Source: Phymatolithon calcareum
Taxonomy: Eukaryota > Rhodophyta > Florideophyceae > Hapalidiales
Assembly: GCA_977006965.1 (NCBI GenBank)
Contig: OZ345372.1
Coordinates: 558,001 to 622,000, forward strand
DNA: 64,000 nucleotides
Reading direction: 5' to 3'
Below, piece by piece: positions 52,167-64,000 of the stretch. Position 1 is the first letter of the stretch, and each line of letters opens with the position of its first letter. Made by a program: the position numbers and the translations under genes. A model generated the notes under the pieces. That model saw nothing but the letters and a program-made list of their open reading frames with translations, did no database searches and had not been told where the DNA came from.

Positions 52167-52535
52167 ATGCCGCATAACGAGCCGCCCAATATGCCCTCAT
52201 ATTGGTCTCTGCCCGTGCACGTTCCTCCTACTCGTAACCGCACGCGAAAGGGGCCGTCGCCACGCTTCGACTTTATTGAGGCCGGTCTGGCAATCGACGC
52301 AGCGATCGGAGACAAGCCGGCGCAGGGCACCCGACGCTCCAATAGCGCTACTGTTGCCTGTCCAATGTGCGGCACATCGTTCTCCAGTCAAGGCAATCTC
52401 AATCGCCATCACCGTACGGCTCATCTAGGACAGCGTGTGTTTTGCGACGTTCCGGGATGTGGGCAGTCTTTCTCGCAGGCGGCCGATCTGCGTCGTCACA
52501 AGCGCCGGGTTCACCCCGATATCTACCAGGCTTGA
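52167..52535 (+). CDS. Small C2H2 zinc-finger protein
   Basis: 122 codons, complete, ATG at 52167. N-terminal 'YWSLPVHVPP' segment, the family motif 'GLAIDAAIGD' (about residues 40-50), then two fingers: CPMC...HHRTAH and CDVPGC...HKRRVH, linked by 'LGQRVF'. The first finger has H-x4-H spacing. Likely a nuclear DNA-binding protein; target unknown. Compared with the 30.9-kb paralogue the finger half is almost identical and the N-terminus diverged. The fragment at 46.3 kb matches this copy's N-terminus, so it derives from this branch. Confidence 0.85.
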   Translation: MPHNEPPNMPSYWSLPVHVPPTRNRTRKGPSPRFDFIEAGLAIDAAIGDKPAQGTRRSNSATVACPMCGTSFSSQGNLNRHHRTAHLGQRVFCDVPGCGQSFSQAADLRRHKRRVHPDIYQA

Positions 52536-54932
52536 ACATACTCTAATATATAATAAACTCCCCGTCTGTCTGTCTTTTCGTTCAATGAACTTAACTACCC
52601 CACTCCACTTCATACTCAATGCCCTTTTGTCTCCCCCCAGTCAGTGATCCCTGCTCTCGAGATTGAGGAACATTTGCTACGTTTTTTTCGGTACGTTTAA
52701 ACTTGCGGTGCCCTTGCTTCAACGAAGGTTCGAGGCGCGGACCATTGTTCGCCTTTCCGGCTCGAGTTTCCCAGCCAGCAATGAACATCTTGACCAGGCA
52801 ATCACTTCAAAATCGGGGAGAGTCGTGGGAACTCGTTTCTACTCTGCTGAACCGACGTTAGCCATGAGATTACACAAGTCAGTGCATGCACGACCTTTGG
52901 GCTGCATCAGTCCGTCCGTCCGACCTACACCGCAGTGTCCTTCCAGCAACTTTTGCCGCCCTGTTCGTATCAACTTGTACAATGTCGTTAGCATATTTTT
53001 CCAGACCGGACGGAGCGGAAGGCACTGGCTATACAAAGCGCACGAGATTCAGTTTCGTCGTGCTGAATCCATGAGAGTTGCCCTAAGGAAAGCAGAAACT
53101 GAGGAAGCCTTCTCCGTATTTTCGTAAGGTTGTGAGGCTTCTAAAAATAAACTTTATCAAAACAACTCATCGTGTTGATCCTGCACATTGCGTTGGCATG
53201 TGCGCTTGTCTGTAAAAAAGAACCAGGAACAGGAATGGAAATTCTGGTTCCTGGTTGTACCTTCCGTTTCACTCCGTCTCTATCATGTACGTCACAGCAA
53301 CAACGCTCCGCACTCGGCAACCCACACACAGACCATTTGTTTTTGATCACGTCAACGTAATTCTTCGACGTGTGCCACCAAGTGGAGCACCCCATTATAC
53401 TCATTGCATTTAGCACTATTTCAAAGATGCCAATTTCTACTGAAGTTCAGAAGAAATAGTTAACAGTCTCTTTGGCTCTGGTGAGCGACATGGCCCTTTA
53501 TAAAGAAGGGTACTTCCTACATCGCTTATAATCGATTGTGTAGTGTCGTTATCACAAGTAAGGAATAATGTATAGTTGGCGATCCTAAGGCATTCTACAG
53601 GGGCTCTCTTTTCGCCTGCGGTTTCTACTCATGAACAGATCTGGTCACGCGATTGTAGTGTTCAAATCCGTTTCGTTTTAAAGGTAAAGTTATCGGTCCG
53701 ATCCGACTATTCAAGAAGTTCTTTATAGGCGCGTGCGTACACAAGACGATGTCTTTTCTATAAAGGACCCAATGAGTTCCTCTCTGAGGATGTCTTGAAA
53801 TGATGACTACATCAATCACAGTACGTCATGGGCTTTCACAAATAGCATGCACTCGCGTGAGCAATTTCTGCTGATCTGCAGCAGAAACTGTGGACTTTCT
53901 ATTCTCGCCTTCGAAATATGGGTCTGTATTGCTCCCCCCAGAGAATTGCGGTTCCCACCCGAGGCATAGAGCTTTTGTGGTAGGAAAAGCAAAAGTCCGA
54001 TCCGACCATTGATCATTAGTGCCACGCCAGGACGTCCCCCTGCACTTGCGTTCCCAAAATCTCGAAACGGAGCCGAGTGGAGCACGGTCACGAATTGAGT
54101 CGCAGGAGAGAGAACGAAATATTAATCACTCGTTTTCACCAAAACAGACACTATCGATATCATCTCGTGTACGTGACGTTTGTAAGGCATTTATCTCTTA
54201 GTATGCTAGACCTATAATAATCAATATTCTGACAGCTGATGTCCAGTTCTGACAGAGTTTTCCGGCCTAGACTTGATAGCCCTAGGTGAACGTCAGGTAA
54301 AGAGCCGGAATAGAGTAAAAAGTAGAATTGCAACTCTATTCCTTCACGTGAAAACAACATGTCATAGATCAGCGCACTGCGCATCGGCCGTGGATTCCCT
54401 TTTTCTGGAGCGCCTTTCGACCGCTCTCCATCCACTACTGTATCGCAAATCACATTTTGCACACGGGGGGACATTTAAGAAACTGCGGGAGCATCTTTTC
54501 TCGTCCAGAACACCAGGACCGGGAACGATTCCAAATTGTGCGCAGAAATTATCGCCAAGCACAACTTTACTAAAACAGACATCAACGTCACGCATCTCTT
54601 GCAAATGCCTTGGCACTCTATGGCGATCGATTAGTGGATAAAAGAAGATCAAATAAAGGCAAATACCATGCGATGTCCCTATCCCTCTTGCAAAGGCAGA
54701 CTTGGACCCACAGATGATGTCCTCCGCACCAGTGTTTCATAAAACCCTTTCGGATTTGCCTAGCATTTATCGAACGGCGCATTGTCCTCCGCGTTTGGCT
54801 CTCCCTTGTGATACCTATGCACAGGTTTGCATATCAAAGGAAGCCCATGGGAACGCAAGCGTTTTACTCACAATCCTCCTAGTTTGGGTGCGTCAAATTT
54901 TTCAGATTAGGAACACCTTCGGCAAACTCTAC
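52536..54932. other. Gene-poor stretch
   Basis: Frames at 52663-53127 plus, 53141-53416 minus and 54160-54652 (both strands) show no motif. Nothing else recognised. Confidence 0.35.
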
Positions 54933-55006
54933 ATGAAAAAACAAAAGATTTTCTTCGCCTGCCAGGTTTCGAAACCTGGCAGGCGCAGAAAATCTCTTGT
55001 TTTCAT
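54933..55006. repeat. Long hairpin with perfect 28-bp core
   Basis: Core GCCTGCCAGGTTTC/GAAACCTGGCAGGC is a perfect palindrome. It extends outward, with a few mismatches, to ATGAAAA...AAGATTTTCT / AGAAAATCTCTTGTTTTCAT, giving arms of about 36 bp and essentially no loop. Confidence 0.9.
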
Positions 55007-56109
55007 CTTTACGGAGTTCACCTGTAGAAATTGCATCAACCCACAGGGTCAATGTTATCCCCACGAATGTTTGAAAAGTCACAAAACGGATAGCATTCGC
55101 AGTAGCTAAATTACAATTTGCCATTATTTGGAATTCCATCTTTTCTTCGCTCTCCTCTTCGTCCATACTCATTCGTTCCGAGCAGCCAACGTGGTGGTTA
55201 AATATTGCATGAGCCCAACTCTGCGTCCTTCATGGCTTCGTCTTGACGGCTCCGTTTGCAAAAAGAAGCAACAGAAACTTGTTATGGAGAGGCGACTGAG
55301 GGCGATATGTCGGGTATGTGTTGCGTGTATAATCCCTTGGAAGCGAGCCTTTAACCGCAACCTCCTCTAAAACGCCCGTATTAATTTTTCTCGTACCGCA
55401 GCATAGAACAGTTCAATAGTTTATGTTCACCGCCGTCCGAGAAAAACTCACCAAAAGCAAGAGACATTCGCGCTGTGCTTCAGACATTGTTTCGTCAAGA
55501 CCATATGGAATCTTGAAACGCGAGTGGCGAACTGTACCCAGTCGATGAGTCAGAAGAATGGGTTTTCTTCCTGTCTTTAAGGCGCGACTTCCAACCTGCT
55601 TCAGAGCAGTTCGGCATTCTTACAAATACCGTAGAATCAAAACATACTTAATACATCAAAGGAAAGCGATGAACTCCAAATGCCTTAACATCCGTCCCGC
55701 GATGTAATGTAGTACGCTACTACAATCCACTAAAGCCGCCGCCCGTCAAACAGATGCCCGAACTGGAATTCCATTTCGATCGTCGCGACAATCGGTCAGC
55801 TTGGCACTGTCTTACAACGTCTAATTTCTTATTTTCTGACTTCTTGGCGAATTGCGGCACATCTAACAGGGTGAAGGTCATTCGCTTCCTCTCCCACGAA
55901 TCTTTCAAACTCATTGCGTATCTTCGAGAAATAAGATGTAAACTTTAAGTGGAACTTTCTTGAAAAACGAAATATTTCTGCGAAAAACGGTTTTTCGACG
56001 GACGTGTAGACACGTGTGATGACACGCAGGGTCCAGAAGCGCTTATTAGGTAATACCGCCGTTGGGGTACTCTCGACCCAGAACACGCGTCCGCCTTTCC
56101 GAATCTGGC
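55007..56109. other. Gene-poor stretch
   Basis: Short frames only. The minus frame 55829-56269 enters from the neighbouring transposon end and includes decayed coding of that family. Confidence 0.35.
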
Positions 56110-56196
56110 GCCAACAAACTGTTTTGCATTCTTTTTGCAAACTTTTTTGAGAACTTAAATCGCCCGCAATTGAGAGGGTTCGGCACATAGACACTA
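56110..56196 (-). mobile_element. CCTCAATTGAGG-end family, terminus of copy 3
   Basis: Read on the minus strand from 56196: TAGTGTCTATGTGCCGAAC, then CCTCTCAATTG, then 'GCGATTTAAGTTCTC', matching the left ends of the elements at 5106 and 21957. The adjacent minus frame (FSKKFAKRMQNSLLAP) is the same N-terminal coding as in the other copies. The opposite terminus was not found; extent leftwards is unknown. Confidence 0.6.
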
Positions 56197-56201
56197 AGGA
56201 G

Positions 56202-56388
56202 ATGTGTACCGTAAGCCGGGATAACAAATGAAAGTAAAACGTAAGCGTACCATGCCCAAGTGGGTACAATAGTACCCGGGGGCGGAGCCCGAGGGACTAT
56301 TGTACCCACGAGGGCCAGGTACGACTACGTTTTACCGCCTAACATTCCCCTGGTTTTACACATTTGTTATCCCGGCTTACGGTACATA
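56202..56388. mobile_element. Palindromic MITE-like unit P, copy B
   Basis: Same 5' and 3' inverted ends as 39892-40042, but with about 35 bp more in the interior (GGGGGCGGAGCCCGAGGG and a CCTAACATTCCCCTGG segment absent from copy A). Followed after 5 bp by unit M copy B. TAAGG occurs just left (56195-56199 region) and again right of unit M (60054-60058), a possible 5-bp target duplication for the P+M unit. Confidence 0.7.
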
Positions 56389-56393
56389 TACGA

Positions 56394-59300
56394 CTTGTTT
56401 ATGTAGACGCTAGAAAACACGCCGTTTTCAGAATTACAAGTTTGTCGCCAATGTAAGCTCCCAGTGGGAGCTTACATTGGCGGCAAACTGGTTAGTTATT
56501 CTGACGTTAGAAAATCGAACGTTTTCTAACGTTAGAAAACGTCATTAGATATAATGACGTTAGTTATATATCAGTTATAATCCACACGTTGCAAGAACTC
56601 CTCACACGTGTCACTCATTGCATATCAGGATGTAACGAACATCCTAATTTTTATGTTTATTTCAATGGTACCATAAAGGTGGCAGTTTACTATCGGGTGC
56701 ATTCAACATGCTTCACTTCTCATGTGACAGGAATCAAAACCTACAATTGCGACTGGGAGTCTGAGTTGAAGACGACACTGTCTAAAATATCGGTGGCGCT
56801 TTTTGCGGCAACAATACTTGCCCAAAGTTCCATTTCTTCTTCAGAAACAAAAGAGGCGTCCTCTTCGCTGTCTTGGGCGCTTATATCTTCGATATATTCT
56901 CCTTCCTGTGTCGTCAAAACAGAACAACAAACACGTTCCAGCACAACTTCGAATCCAGTTCCCCTCTTCGATGGAAGTGCTGTCTTCATCCAAAGCATTG
57001 GAATTATTTATTTATTTTTATTCTTTTCTCGAAAAGTGTTGAGAATAAATAATTTATTGTTGAACGCAGAAGCAATAAATTATTGTATTCAAGTTCAGTG
57101 AGGTATAAATAACTGGTTATTCCCCGAATTATTAGATCCTTCTTGCTACTTTCTGTCGCGATAGAATAACCGGATCGAAAAAATGAGGAGTCCGATACAA
57201 TAATTGTCGCAACCACGACGATCTCAATAAATACAATAAATAATCGAGACTCAGGAATAAATTATTGGAACAATAATTTAAATAATTACAATAGCAATTA
57301 TTTTTTCCAATGCTTTGTCTTCATCTGCGTACTGTTGTAAGAAACAGAAAACCTGGCGCTCGGTTCTATTCTCACCTAAGCGCCCCCTTGTTCTAGTCAG
57401 CACCTTCTTTCCAGTTTTCTGATGTCTTTCTACTCCGGCAGTAGATCCTGGGGCCTTGTGCACTTGCACAGAGATGTAGAAAGACTTAGATAAAGCGCTG
57501 ATGCTTGTTCCGAAAGAAGCCTGACTTGCCAGTCTTTGAGTGACGAAAACAATGAATGCGGAGAGATTGAAAATTCCATGAAGTCTCGTAATAATTCTTC
57601 GTAATGATTGAGATTTTTACGATGAGTTTCAAAGCCGAGCGACATTACTCAGATAAATATCCGTTGCCAAGCTGGACAAAAGAAGGTCCAAAGTTCCCAA
57701 AAATATCGGTAAACATGTCTAAAAAAACGGATCACATTTGTAAGCCAGAGCATGTTCTGGTGAGTAAAGACGACCCCAATGGTACATCAAGCGAGTGTCT
57801 AGGGTGCTCTTTTGAGCAGATGCCCTCGAAATATGAATTCTGACAAACAGGAAGCAGGCATATGCAGTCGAAATTGTTGAGGACGTGCTCTCCAACAGGC
57901 CAATGCATTTGCATATCGGATCAAACATTTCGATACTGCGCTGAACCGATATCCAGAATGGGTAGGAAGTAATAGTGCTCTGAAATTCAGTCGGCAAATC
58001 GAAGTTCTCATCGATTCCGAGGTCTTCTTTGTCATGTAATACGGCATACGGCAATAGGTGAGAGTGGACTTCAGGCGTTCAAGCAGAGAAAACATTAAAT
58101 TGACAGAAGACCAGCGGGTTTTGGAGTACAATGTCAAGCTCAAAGGTCGGTGGTTTTTTCGAAGGCATATATTTTCGAAAATTTTCGAATCATGCAGATG
58201 TTCTTGACTCTTTTGGACATGTAAAGCGAGTCCTTCACAGCTTTAGCAAAAATAAACTCTGTGCCGATATCTTCATTAATTGTGAAGACTGTGTGCGACG
58301 CAGCCATACGCCCTCTTGAACATTCCTTTTTCTGTAGCAGCTCGTTTGACGTCACGCATGCTGTTGCATGAATCTGAAATAAAAGCAAAGCAGCACTTAA
58401 ATCAGACTATTTCATCCAATCGAGACAATGTGTCCTGAAGTTTGAGAATGACATTACCCGTGGGTTTCCCTTTTCAAGTCTGAGCGCAGGTACTCAATGA
58501 AATAAGGAACCGGAGTATGCACGATGACGTTACACATTGACTTGGATAGAACGTTGGTAGCACCATCAATATCGAGGATACCGCCCCGTGAAGTTTTGAT
58601 TTCTAGTAGCGTTTTCGTCAAGCTTCCATCGTAAATGGTTGTTAAAAGACTTCCGCGCAGCAACCGAGGCAATGGCAGCTTCCAAGCAGGCCGGCAAACC
58701 GAGAAAAACTTTTGCCATCCAGTGTGCTCAAAAAAATCAAAGTGAGTTGCAGTTTTATGCATGGCTTGAGCAAAATAAAGGTCTAGATCTTCTTTCGGGA
58801 TGGTTTGATACGGAATCGGAGATAGATCCCGTCGAGAGCCCTGTTGGCGGAGGTGGCATACATCCAATTGACCGTAGAACGCATTTGCAGTTGGAGACGT
58901 GAGTTTTCATGTTGGTTGGAGTAGATGAAACTGTTATGGAGCAGAGTATGCACCTGACAAGCAGTATTTTGAAGCTTGGGCTAGGATCAGATGAAGTAAG
59001 GCTGTTTGATCCTTGGGCTGCTTTGGTGAAATGGGACCAAATTGGATCTTTCCTGCGCCACATATTCTGCTGTTGAGCTGGTGCACTGAGGACTCCATGA
59101 TTTACGTTCCTTACTTTATTGGTGTCGCAATGATTACACTTTGGTGTATCCTTGCAAGTATTTTGACAGCGTTTAATACAGTTTTTGAGTGTGAAGCTTA
59201 CCACACGCATAGAACAGCAAGCTTGTGTCTGCAATGTTGAGGTTGGCACTTAAGGTTCTTAAGAAAACCCTAGTTCCTAAGACCTGACAGACATAACGAT

Positions 59301-60053
59301 GGACTTTGACGAAATGTGGTATAGATTACGTGACTGGTTGCAAATACGTGGAGATAGAACACAGTGCTTTCTAATGGAATGCTGTCCTTTACATTAGGAA
59401 GAGAGAAAATGTGGTACGTAGACTGTAAGGCTGAAACTAATATAAATGATGTCTTATCTAACGTTTCTAACTTTTCTAACATTACCTAACGTTAGAAAAA
59501 TAAAAAAGGCGTTTCTAACCATTGTATAGCTCCCATACTAAGTACAAAAATGACTGTTTCACCGGACCACTACAAACCGAAACGATGATAAAGCGGTCCA
59601 CGTTCAGACTGTTGTCGTTTTCTGTTCACGTTTTCAAAATATTAGAAAAAAACTTATTTTATTCTTACCTCTGCACAAAAATCGAGTGAGAAAAAACTTA
59701 TTTTTTCCCCTACCCCTTCTCAAATTCTTTAGAAAATCCAACTTTTATTGTTCTCCTCTCCGAGTAATAATGTAGTGATTTACAACTTACAAAATCCTCA
59801 TCACATCAAAATAAACAATCGAAATTAAGCTTCCCACTTATTTTTCCCACATCAGATTTTTTAAGTTGAAGGTTGATCGGGTTGGGAAGATCATCTGGCC
59901 AATAGAACTCAGTTTGAATGAAAGTGCCCTGAGCGCTGAAAATGCTCAAAGTTAACTTCAGATGAACTATTAAATATTTATCGGTCCAAGTTCACAATTT
60001 CTTACGTCAGTTTCGTGGAAGCAGCTCGTGTTTTCTCGCGTCTACAAAAACAA
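56394..60053 (-). mobile_element. hAT-like transposon (unit M, copy B), full length but decayed
   Basis: 3.66 kb between the inverted ends CTTGTTTATGTAGACG (56394) and ...CGTCTACAAAAACAA (60053). The transposase remnant reads on the minus strand. Subterminal regions are rich in AACGTTAG repeats. A foldback (CGCCAATGTAAGCTCCCA and its inverse, 56446-56482) lies just inside the left end. Copy A at 40047-40631 is an internally deleted version. Confidence 0.65.
56741..59249 (-). pseudogene. hAT transposase remnant with BED finger
   Basis: hAT transposases move DNA by cut and paste and have an RNase H-like core interrupted by a helical insert. Pieces read in order on the minus strand: a BED-type finger at about 59065-58885 ('DPIWSHFTK' ... 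'CILCSITVSSTPTNMKTHV', C-x2-C...H); a DUF659-like core at 58867-58454 ('FFEHTGWQKFF', 'ILDIDGATNVLSKSM', where the Asp is the presumed first catalytic residue); 'FIFAKAVKDSL' near 58250; 'KTRWSSVNLMFSLLERL' near 58120; and an acidic C-terminal piece near 56850. At least four frame changes are needed. No ER-FS dimerisation motif was found. Dead copy. Confidence 0.7.
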
Positions 60054-60329
60054 TAAGGGATACTTGGGGGACATGCGAGTTCAGGTCACCAGGGCCACTG
60101 CGGGTATATTCCATTATATTGAATTGGATCACCCATTTTTCAGAAAAGGAGGTAATGTATTCGTATTTCTACAAATATTCTAGACCGGTGGAATAATTCG
60201 TAGATTTTCTGTGAGAAGAGAACTTGACCCAAACAGCTCTTTCCCGCGCGCAAATTCTGTTCGATTTATAGTGTGCATTTACATGATACTATGTACTCAT
60301 TAGATGTGGGAGAACACCGCTGTATCATA

Positions 60330-60600
60330 TAAACCGGGAAGCCTTTGGAATCTCAGTATTGTTTCCGATAGATTTACTGGAAACCTAACATTTATCTACA
60401 AACGTTTACTTGGGATCTCAGGATTTGTTTCCGGTAACTTTTCTGGGTCTCCAGGATTTATCATTTCATGTACAACCTTGGTATAGTATCCAAAATCTGG
60501 GCATCACGCGAATGTTGTATACGATTTACCTACAAACATGTACCTGGAATCTCAGGATTTAATCTTTTCCCTGGTATTTCAGGTCAATGTGATGACTCCG
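60330..60600 (+). repeat. Degenerate direct repeats
   Basis: 'TCTACAAACGTTTACTTGGG' near 60394 and 'CCTACAAACATGTACCTGGA' near 60529 start about 37-bp imperfect copies ending ATCTCAGGATTT; a third partial 'GGAATCTCAG' lies at about 60346. In frame they give YK-x3-GISGF repeats, but frames are short and broken. Confidence 0.55.
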
Positions 60601-61810
60601 AGTGCCATATCAAGAGCAAAACTAATGCAATGGCTAAGAAACGTATTGCTTTGATTTGAAAACTGGACACTGCAACTGTTGACACTCTAGATATGCACAC
60701 ATGTTCAGCACTGAGCTCCTCTGAGACGATGTTTGATCTGGAGAGCTCAGTTCCCAATAGAAAGAAGCGAAAGGTAGCCGATCGGTCCGTTGGAACGTAT
60801 ACGGTTTTTGACAAAGAGGACCAGAAGTGCTACACAGCTACCTGCACAGTAGAGTTCGTGTATACGGTTGCATCGCTGTGGCGATGTTTCATAGATATCC
60901 TCAAGCGTATCCATAGGTACAGTACAATACGTAATTCTTTGAATACCCTTAGAGATATTGATGGTGAGAAGGACCTGACGGAAGGTACATTTGTAGTGTC
61001 AGCAAGGCACGTTTGGACAGCCGTACATTTTCAATGTTGTTACACAATAATGCTGAGGTCATATGTCGAAGCTGAACATTTCGAGCATCGCAAAACGTTT
61101 TATCGATCGAATCGGCATATCTGGAAACTTGTCCTCGAAACGAAAGGATCAACAAGTATGGCGTCCAGCGCCACTATCATACTCTCCATTTCCTATAAAA
61201 CTAGCTCCCTTCAAATTTTCATTACAGCTTGCATTTACAGCAATCCCTTACAGATAGCATTACAGTCATTACAGTACCGTAAGTTTCGATGCGTACTTAC
61301 ACTATGAAGGATCACGAAGGGCAAACCCTAGAACGGCTGCTTACAGCGCACAGCTGCTTTATACAACCATTGATCCATTTCTCATACTGCCAAGTCATCC
61401 TTTGATCCAATTCTTTTTCTATAAAGGTCGCCGCAACCGGGGCCCTCGGCTTTTTGCCAGAGAACAACCCGACCACAGCCAACCCAAAACAAGAGAGATG
61501 AAGAATCTGCGGCTGCAAGTTAAAGTCCGAGTGCACATCAGGGAGCGTACTGTAGTTTCTCTTCTTTGTTTGTCATGCTATTTGGAGCGCATGTAAAGCG
61601 GAGAAAGGTCGCACGGGTTCCGCTTCTACGTAGTGCCGCTGGACTCCGAGGTGCAATACACCTATGGGACAAAATGGAATCCAACCAAAAACTTTGTTCA
61701 AATTTGGATACCCTACGGAGATCTCATACCTTCCCAATTAGGTACACACCCGCGCTCTCTGCCGTTTTCCAAAAACTGAGACACTGCTCAAGGCTCATCT
61801 TCCTACGATT
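60601..61810. other. Gene-poor stretch
   Basis: A plus frame at 60693-61307 (ATG start, 204 codons) contains an NLS-like NRKKRKVAD but otherwise looks unstructured and has no recognisable domain; I do not call it a gene. Confidence 0.35.
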
Positions 61811-62826
61811 GGGGGACGTCGAGACCAACTTTTGCTTCTCAACTGTCGATCGATGTGCACAGCAGGACGAACTGCGCAACTTGCCAAAATCGCCCACGAC
61901 ACAAAGACGGACATTTTACTGTTGTCCGAAACGTGGCCTCGACCGAAGGAGTTCTCCACACGAATCTCCGGCTTCGCACTCGTCAACCGCGTTGACAGAG
62001 ATGGTGGAACTCTATTAGGTGGTGGGGTCATGACTTATGCACGAGTTGGGCTCCCGATAGCACGCCGGCGTACGAAACGAGGAGAAAATGGGAAGTAGCC
62101 GAGTTAGACGTTGCGTCTCGGTAAATATGGGATGTCTATTCCGGTATCGCAATTCTAAATCTCCCCGACTAAAACGTCCCGCTTTAACAGACAAGAAAAT
62201 GGTGCGTAAGGATTCGATATCTTTCGGGGACTGCAAAATTCAAAGTTCTTGGGACTTGAAAATTACTACTCAATTATGGTTCACCAACTCGCATCTCCCA
62301 CAGCCGTCCCGCAGCCGTCTACATCGCAGCATGCCCCGGAGTGTACATGGTTGAATGTCAGTGGGAAGCTCTTCCACCGGCGTTCAGTGATCACGGACCC
62401 CATCCTAGTCTCTATTTACCCATTGCATCAAGCTCGAAAGCACTTTGGTCGGGCCCGATGTTCCTTAAAACACGCTGTAAGGTCGATGAAAAGTGTGCTG
62501 AAGGCCTGGTAACGAGAGCACAATTGATGAGGACAACCGGCTCTTCGTTAAGTCCGTATTGGCTGGAGCGAAGTCGTCTTACGGCGTGGAAATCTTCGTA
62601 CAAAAATCTGGTGAACCCATGCGTGCGCGAGAACAGTCGAAGATGCGACCGTCCCCGGAGTCTCTCGGTATACTTGCAGAAGTACGAGCTAACACGGACA
62701 TTGTCATGGCTACAGGTAAACGGAAGTGCTGGCGCGACCTGTAATCAGCGGTCAAGGCGGACAGCAAGGACAGGAAACTGGTGGCTGCAATCGAGGACAA
62801 ACGCCGCGAGAGGGTATCCATTGTGA
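61811..62826 (+). pseudogene. LINE endonuclease domain remnant
   Basis: Apurinic-type endonuclease of non-LTR retrotransposons, which nicks target DNA. 'LLNCRSM' (catalytic Asn region, about 61838), 'DILLLSETW' (catalytic Glu, about 61906) and 'LLGGGVMTYAR' are in one frame to 62098. After frame changes, 'PPAFSDHGP' (catalytic Ser-Asp-His, about 62366) is followed by a Trp/Lys-rich linker to 62826. No reverse transcriptase follows. Truncated and frameshifted; may belong to the same LINE type as the RNase H pieces at 20.4 and 47.2 kb, which lack this part. Confidence 0.7.
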
Positions 62827-64000
62827 AGAATTGCCAACGATTTAGTAAAGGGACACGTCGGCGAAACGTGCAACAATGACAAGGCCCAAGATTCTAAGAG
62901 TGTAAGCTGCTAGCCCATCTATTATAGTTCTGATATAGACAGGGCAGCGTGCTGTAGTTGTAGTTGTTTTTCAGACAAGCAGCTGAAATTATAATGAGCT
63001 CCCCCATTTGGTGCGATTTCGGGCGCATGTTAAGCAGAAAAGACTTGACAGTAATCCCAGCAGACGTGTTTCGTGCCGGACCGTTCTTCTGCCCGGAAAT
63101 TATTGTCACAAGTCAAGCACATGCCATGCTCTGTGACCTACACTATAGGCCGCATTGTGTCAGCATGTCGACACAGATGTGCGTGTCTGGTACAATCATA
63201 ACACATTTTAATTGACGGCTCAAGAACACTGAGAAGACAGACGCATTATACTATGAAGTCCTCCGCACTACGTAGCGTGTCAACTTTTTCTTCCGGTCTG
63301 GGTCGAAGTACGAAAGACCATGTTCTTCTGGAGCACGTGAAGGTCCAGTGCTACACATTCGTATGGCGATGGTTGGTCCTATTCTAACTGACACTCATGC
63401 TGAATTTCTTAATCGCAAATGTCTCGTGCTCATATCGTTTGACAGTGTACGTAGCTTTACTATGCTTACGCCAATCACACTCAATATCATCTTCAAGAGT
63501 CGCTCAGAAAATAATATATTAGGGATAAACTACAGTCGGACCTCTGTAGAAGGAGAAGTCGGAATTCAGAAATCCAAAAGGGAAAGCTGAGAAGAGCTCG
63601 TATTTAGCTATACTTTGCGTAAAGAACACAGCTATCTGCACTATAATAGTGCAGTATCGAATTGCACTGCTACAATAGCGATAACAACTACATCGATTCG
63701 TGATTACAGTGCCCCAAAAAAATTCTGGGACAGGCTTTTGTACTCATGTGCTATTCCTTAACAAAAATCTACAAACAGTCAAATATAATGAAAACAAATA
63801 TCAAAAGGTTTTTCTTGTAAATTTATGAGTTTAACTTTCTTGAACAGACCCACAAAACTCCGTGTGATTGGTTTCCACTATCCGTTGGAGGTGGGGATGT
63901 AATTGACTAATTATCCATGAGCCATCGGCGTCTGTGTTCAGAAAGCAGCGAATCATAGACTTCCTCACGAATGATACACGGCTGGAATCTTTCATATCAT
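62827..64000. other. Gene-poor end of the window
   Basis: Short plus frames at 62964-63215 and 63348-63590 have ATG or near-ATG starts but no motifs. Nothing else recognised. Confidence 0.35.

Noticed and set aside
56464-59527. hAT element nested into a MITE with AGCTCCCA as 8-bp target duplication
   Set aside because: The insert has no inverted ends at those points, whereas the outer ends (56394 and 60053) are inverted repeats. An internal deletion making the short copy explains the octamers better, though the nested reading is not fully excluded.

Overview
This is eukaryotic nuclear DNA, most likely from a florideophyte red alga (Chondrus-like). That assignment is an inference. It rests on single-exon genes, a histone H2A/H2B divergent pair, a Golgi-type sulfotransferase, a glycogen/starch phosphorylase, a 34-residue OST4, and very sparse host genes among many degraded transposons. 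I recognise no rRNA, tRNA, CRISPR array or prokaryotic operon.

The most notable item is at 0.9-3.7 kb: a broken Fanzor gene, the eukaryotic relative of TnpB and an RNA-guided nuclease family. It keeps the RuvC-I Asp, the Fanzor-type 'DEFRTS' Glu, a four-Cys zinc site and the RuvC-III 'DRDVNAARN' Asp. It is spread over several frames and interrupted by a 79-bp inverted duplication. Four small stem-loops follow its stop codon. These and a hairpin arm at 4.2 kb are worth testing as guide-RNA scaffold and element end.

Region by region: 4.3-4.9 kb is a MULE-type zinc-finger remnant. 5.1-7.1 kb and 19.6-22.0 kb are DNA transposons of one family whose ends carry a CCTCAATTGAGG palindrome. 8.9-17.1 kb is a three-gene block with a Tnp2/CACTA-like transposase (one stop, one frameshift), a divergent coiled-coil ORF and a third broken ORF. 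23.3-27.75 kb carries two nearly identical 438-bp direct repeats exactly 4,000 bp apart; the second abuts an N-terminally truncated, frameshifted phosphorylase and supplies it with an ATG. 27.8-29.3 kb is an intact gene with a possible Cys-His-Asp hydrolase pattern.

A small C2H2 zinc-finger family has intact members at 30.9 and 52.2 kb and a fragment at 46.4 kb; the fragment lies between ~190-bp inverted repeats. Host-type genes cluster at 33-39 kb: H2A pseudogene, intact H2B, sulfotransferase, OST4 and two hypothetical genes. From 39.9 kb on, transposon remnants dominate: a hAT parent element (56.4-60.05 kb) and its internally deleted derivative (40.05-40.63 kb), a PIF/Harbinger-like element (42.9-43.7 kb), LINE pieces (RNase H at 20.4 and 47.2 kb, endonuclease at 61.8 kb), and many near-perfect foldbacks.

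The only genes that look clearly intact are H2B, the sulfotransferase, OST4, the two C2H2 genes and the 27.8-kb gene. Many others differ from an open frame by single-base changes, so either real decay or assembly error could explain part of the damage.
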